Position numbers and translations under genes: made by a program
Part shown: positions 62,076-64,000 of the stretch, one piece after another
How positions within the stretch are numbered: position 1 is the stretch's first letter
Layout of the letters: each line of letters begins with the position of its first letter
Notes under the pieces: generated by a model
Database searches by the model: none
Told to the model about the DNA's origin: nothing
What the model saw: only the letters and a program-made list of their open reading frames with translations
NCBI GenBank assembly: GCA_902168105.1
Contig: CABHOY010000019.1
Span: 310,001 to 374,000, forward strand
Origin: an uncultured Flavihumibacter sp.
GTDB lineage: Bacteria > Bacteroidota > Bacteroidia > Chitinophagales > Chitinophagaceae
Direction: 5' to 3'
DNA length: 64,000 nucleotides

Positions 62076-64000
62076 CTACTTGTTTAGTACAATTTTCCTG
62101 ACTGCATTGCCCATTGGTGTTTCCAGCAACAACAGGTATGTACCCGCTGTTACATTCAACTGGTAATTGATGTTGAACTGTGTTGCGGCGTTTTCTTTTC
62201 TATCGCTGACCAGCTGATTGGAAACAATATTGATCATGCGTAACCTGATCTCCGATTGTTTGTCCAGCTTCACCTGAACAGAGAACTGGCCGTCGGTCGG
62301 ATTAGGCATTACATTGAAGTCAAGGATGAACGGCGTCTGCGCGCCTCCTGGTACAGGGAAGTCCTCTCCGTTAAGGATAGTGAAACGTTTGGTATACACC
62401 TGTTCACAGCTGCCGATGTACGTACGGAGGGAAATGGTATAGATACCGGTATCGGCAAACTGTAACTCTACCAACATATCTGTTTTACTCACTACACTGA
62501 CACCGTTACCTTCTGGCAACACCCATTCAACCCGCTCCGGTCTTGGGTTGCTTATGTTTACAAACGATACCGTTTGTTTACTGAAGGCTTGTGTTGGAGA
62601 AACAAACTCCGCAGCAATATCAGCCTGGTATTGTTTGATCGCAATAGTATCTGCTCCTTTACAACCCTTATTATCTGTTACTTGTACGTAATAGCTACCG
62701 GTCTTACTAAGCGTAACTGCGGGTTTATCCGAACTGAAACCATTGTCGCCAGTCCATTTGTATTTCGCCTTCGCATCAGGGATAGCCGCATTTACTGTCC
62801 ATGTCTGCGCATTACAAAGGGTCTTATCAGCACCGATGTTAATAACAAGCGGTGCAGGATTATTCAGTGTAAAGGATTGTATGCGTTTGCAATTATTGGC
62901 GTCAGTAATGGTCAGTGTATACGTACCGGCGCAAAGTCCTTTCAGATCTTTTTCCTTGCTGCCATTGCTCCATGCATAAGTGTAAGGAGCTATGCCTCCG
63001 TTTACCCCTACTGTGATAGCCCCATCACAATAGTTATTACAGGTCGGCGCTGTCACTACGGGCGCTGTCTTAATACCTTCAGGAATATAGACATCTGCCT
63101 GTTTCAATGTTACACAACCATGTGCATCTGTTACATACACCATATAGGTACCTTCTGTCAGATCTTTAATAGTATCTGTAGTTGCACCATTCGTCCATTC
63201 GTAATGATAAGGCAGCGTACCCCCGGTTACATTAGCAATGATACTACCATCCATACCTGAAGCACAGGTTACCGGTTCCGTAGTGAAACTTATTTCCAGT
63301 TTGGCTGGTTGCTGCAATTCAAATACCGGAGATGTACGGGTGACGTTATTGAAGTCGGTCACCCTCACCAGGTAATTACCTGCCGGCATACCTGTAATGA
63401 TGCTATCTGTTTGCGGGATCAGCGTTTCCACACCATTCTTCACGCTGTACCACTGATACTTATAAGGCAGGCCGGTAGTAAAAGGAATCCCTCCCTGCGC
63501 ATGAGCGGCCACTTTACCATCTGCGAGATTGATACAGGAAATATAGCGGTACTCTCTGAGTGCTGCTTCCAGTAATGGTGGTTCGTGCAGTGTATAGGTA
63601 GCTGCAACATAACAACCTGCTGTACTTCCATCCGTTGAAATAATATATTGTGCATCTTTTACTTTCAATGTGTAACTGCCATCTCCTGCATTCTGTAATA
63701 AAGTAACCACACCATCTGCTGTCTTTACCTGTGTGAACGTGGTGAGCTGCCTGCCTGTTGCATCTGTCCATTCAATGTTGTAAAGACCTGTAGCATCGGG
63801 TGTACCACCGGTCAATGTTACCTGAATAGTACCATCAGTATAACCGAACGCTTTAGGATCAACCTGTATCACATCTGCTACTGCCAGTGGCAATACAGGC
63901 TCAATAATGGTTGTATCTTTCTTTACGGTACAGGCATGTCCATCTGTGAGCACCAGCCCATAATCAGCTGCTGCTACATTGATAATATCCTGTGTGTTGG
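62076..64000 (-). CDS. SprB-repeat surface protein with T9SS type A sorting domain, 5' end missing
   Basis: The frame is open to the right edge (at least 640 residues, with NVAAADYGLVLTDGHACTV before the first internal GTG), so the N-terminus is outside the window. At least four SprB-type repeats are visible (for example VTCASGMDGSIIANVTGG, APTCNNYCDGAITVGVNGG, each with YxWTNG/YAWSNG and GTYxVxVTDAxGC). A PKD-like segment follows (VSFVNISNPRPERVEWVLPEG), then the T9SS type A sorting domain (NVMPNPTDGQFSVQVKL to the end). SprB-type adhesins move on the surface in gliding or mediate contact with other cells. First visible gene of the toxin operon. Confidence 0.88.
   Translation of the reverse strand, partial: NTQDIINVAAADYGLVLTDGHACTVKKDTTIIEPVLPLAVADVIQVDPKAFGYTDGTIQVTLTGGTPDATGLYNIEWTDATGRQLTTFTQVKTADGVVTLLQNAGDGSYTLKVKDAQYIISTDGSTAGCYVAATYTLHEPPLLEAALREYRYISCINLADGKVAAHAQGGIPFTTGLPYKYQWYSVKNGVETLIPQTDSIITGMPAGNYLVRVTDFNNVTRTSPVFELQQPAKLEISFTTEPVTCASGMDGSIIANVTGGTLPYHYEWTNGATTDTIKDLTEGTYMVYVTDAHGCVTLKQADVYIPEGIKTAPVVTAPTCNNYCDGAITVGVNGGIAPYTYAWSNGSKEKDLKGLCAGTYTLTITDANNCKRIQSFTLNNPAPLVINIGADKTLCNAQTWTVNAAIPDAKAKYKWTGDNGFSSDKPAVTLSKTGSYYVQVTDNKGCKGADTIAIKQYQADIAAEFVSPTQAFSKQTVSFVNISNPRPERVEWVLPEGNGVSVVSKTDMLVELQFADTGIYTISLRTYIGSCEQVYTKRFTILNGEDFPVPGGAQTPFILDFNVMPNPTDGQFSVQVKLDKQSEIRLRMINIVSNQLVSDRKENAATQFNINYQLNVTAGTYLLLLETPMGNAVRKIVLNK

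Noticed and set aside
62574..63260. Plus-strand open frame of 228 codons opposite the SprB-repeat gene
   Set aside because: Antisense of repeated SprB modules; C/I-rich product without a domain.

Overview
This window looks like the chromosome of a free-living member of the Bacteroidota, most probably Chitinophagaceae (Chitinophaga-like). The evidence is two complete sigma/FecR/SusC/SusD loci, type 9 secretion (T9SS) type A sorting tails on PKD and SprB-repeat proteins, a TANFOR-domain protein, leaders with the Bacteroidota promoter pattern TTTG-N19/20-TAnnTTTG, and frequent symmetric terminator hairpins. No rRNA, tRNA, CRISPR, insertion sequence or prophage gene was recognised.

Layout. 1-16.6 kb is mostly housekeeping: a dipeptide epimerase (cut by the left edge), dnaK, an OmpA-family protein, argS, a TPR protein, cytidine deaminase, signal peptidase I, an alpha/beta hydrolase, a response regulator of the NtrC AAA+ type with no DNA-binding domain, cysE-cysM, a 420-nt repeat-filled spacer, pdhB, a membrane protein of unknown function and a thiolase. 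16.6-26.2 kb holds a three-gene outer-membrane operon (LVIVD-repeat lipoprotein plus two beta-barrel paralogues) and SusCD locus 1 with its own ECF sigma and FecR. 26.3-33.6 kb holds two T9SS-exported PKD proteins flanking dnaG. 33.7-38.8 kb holds dfrA-thyA, proline dehydrogenase, an orphan FecR-like protein and an FAD oxidoreductase.

38.9-52.2 kb is a coherent catabolic block on the minus strand: ECF sigma, FecR, SusC, SusD, then a RidA protein, a SelA/DgaE-like PLP enzyme, an amidohydrolase, an RraA-family protein, a BASS-type transporter and a TIM-barrel isomerase-like lipoprotein. Five of these six downstream proteins (all but the transporter) start with Tat or Sec signals, which suggests that a pathway usually found in the cytoplasm runs in the periplasm, fed by SusCD and emptied by the transporter.

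52.3-54.6 kb carries an acyltransferase-like membrane protein, endonuclease V and a small lipoprotein. 54.6-64 kb is a tightly packed minus-strand operon: an SprB-repeat T9SS surface protein (cut by the right edge), a TANFOR/fibronectin-III protein, a 1349-residue secreted protein with a Hint autoprocessing domain and a C-terminal YwqJ-like nucleic-acid deaminase, a candidate immunity gene 3 nt downstream, and a SUKH (SMI1/KNR4) immunity-type gene. This polymorphic-toxin cassette, linked to cell-surface proteins, is the most interesting system here.
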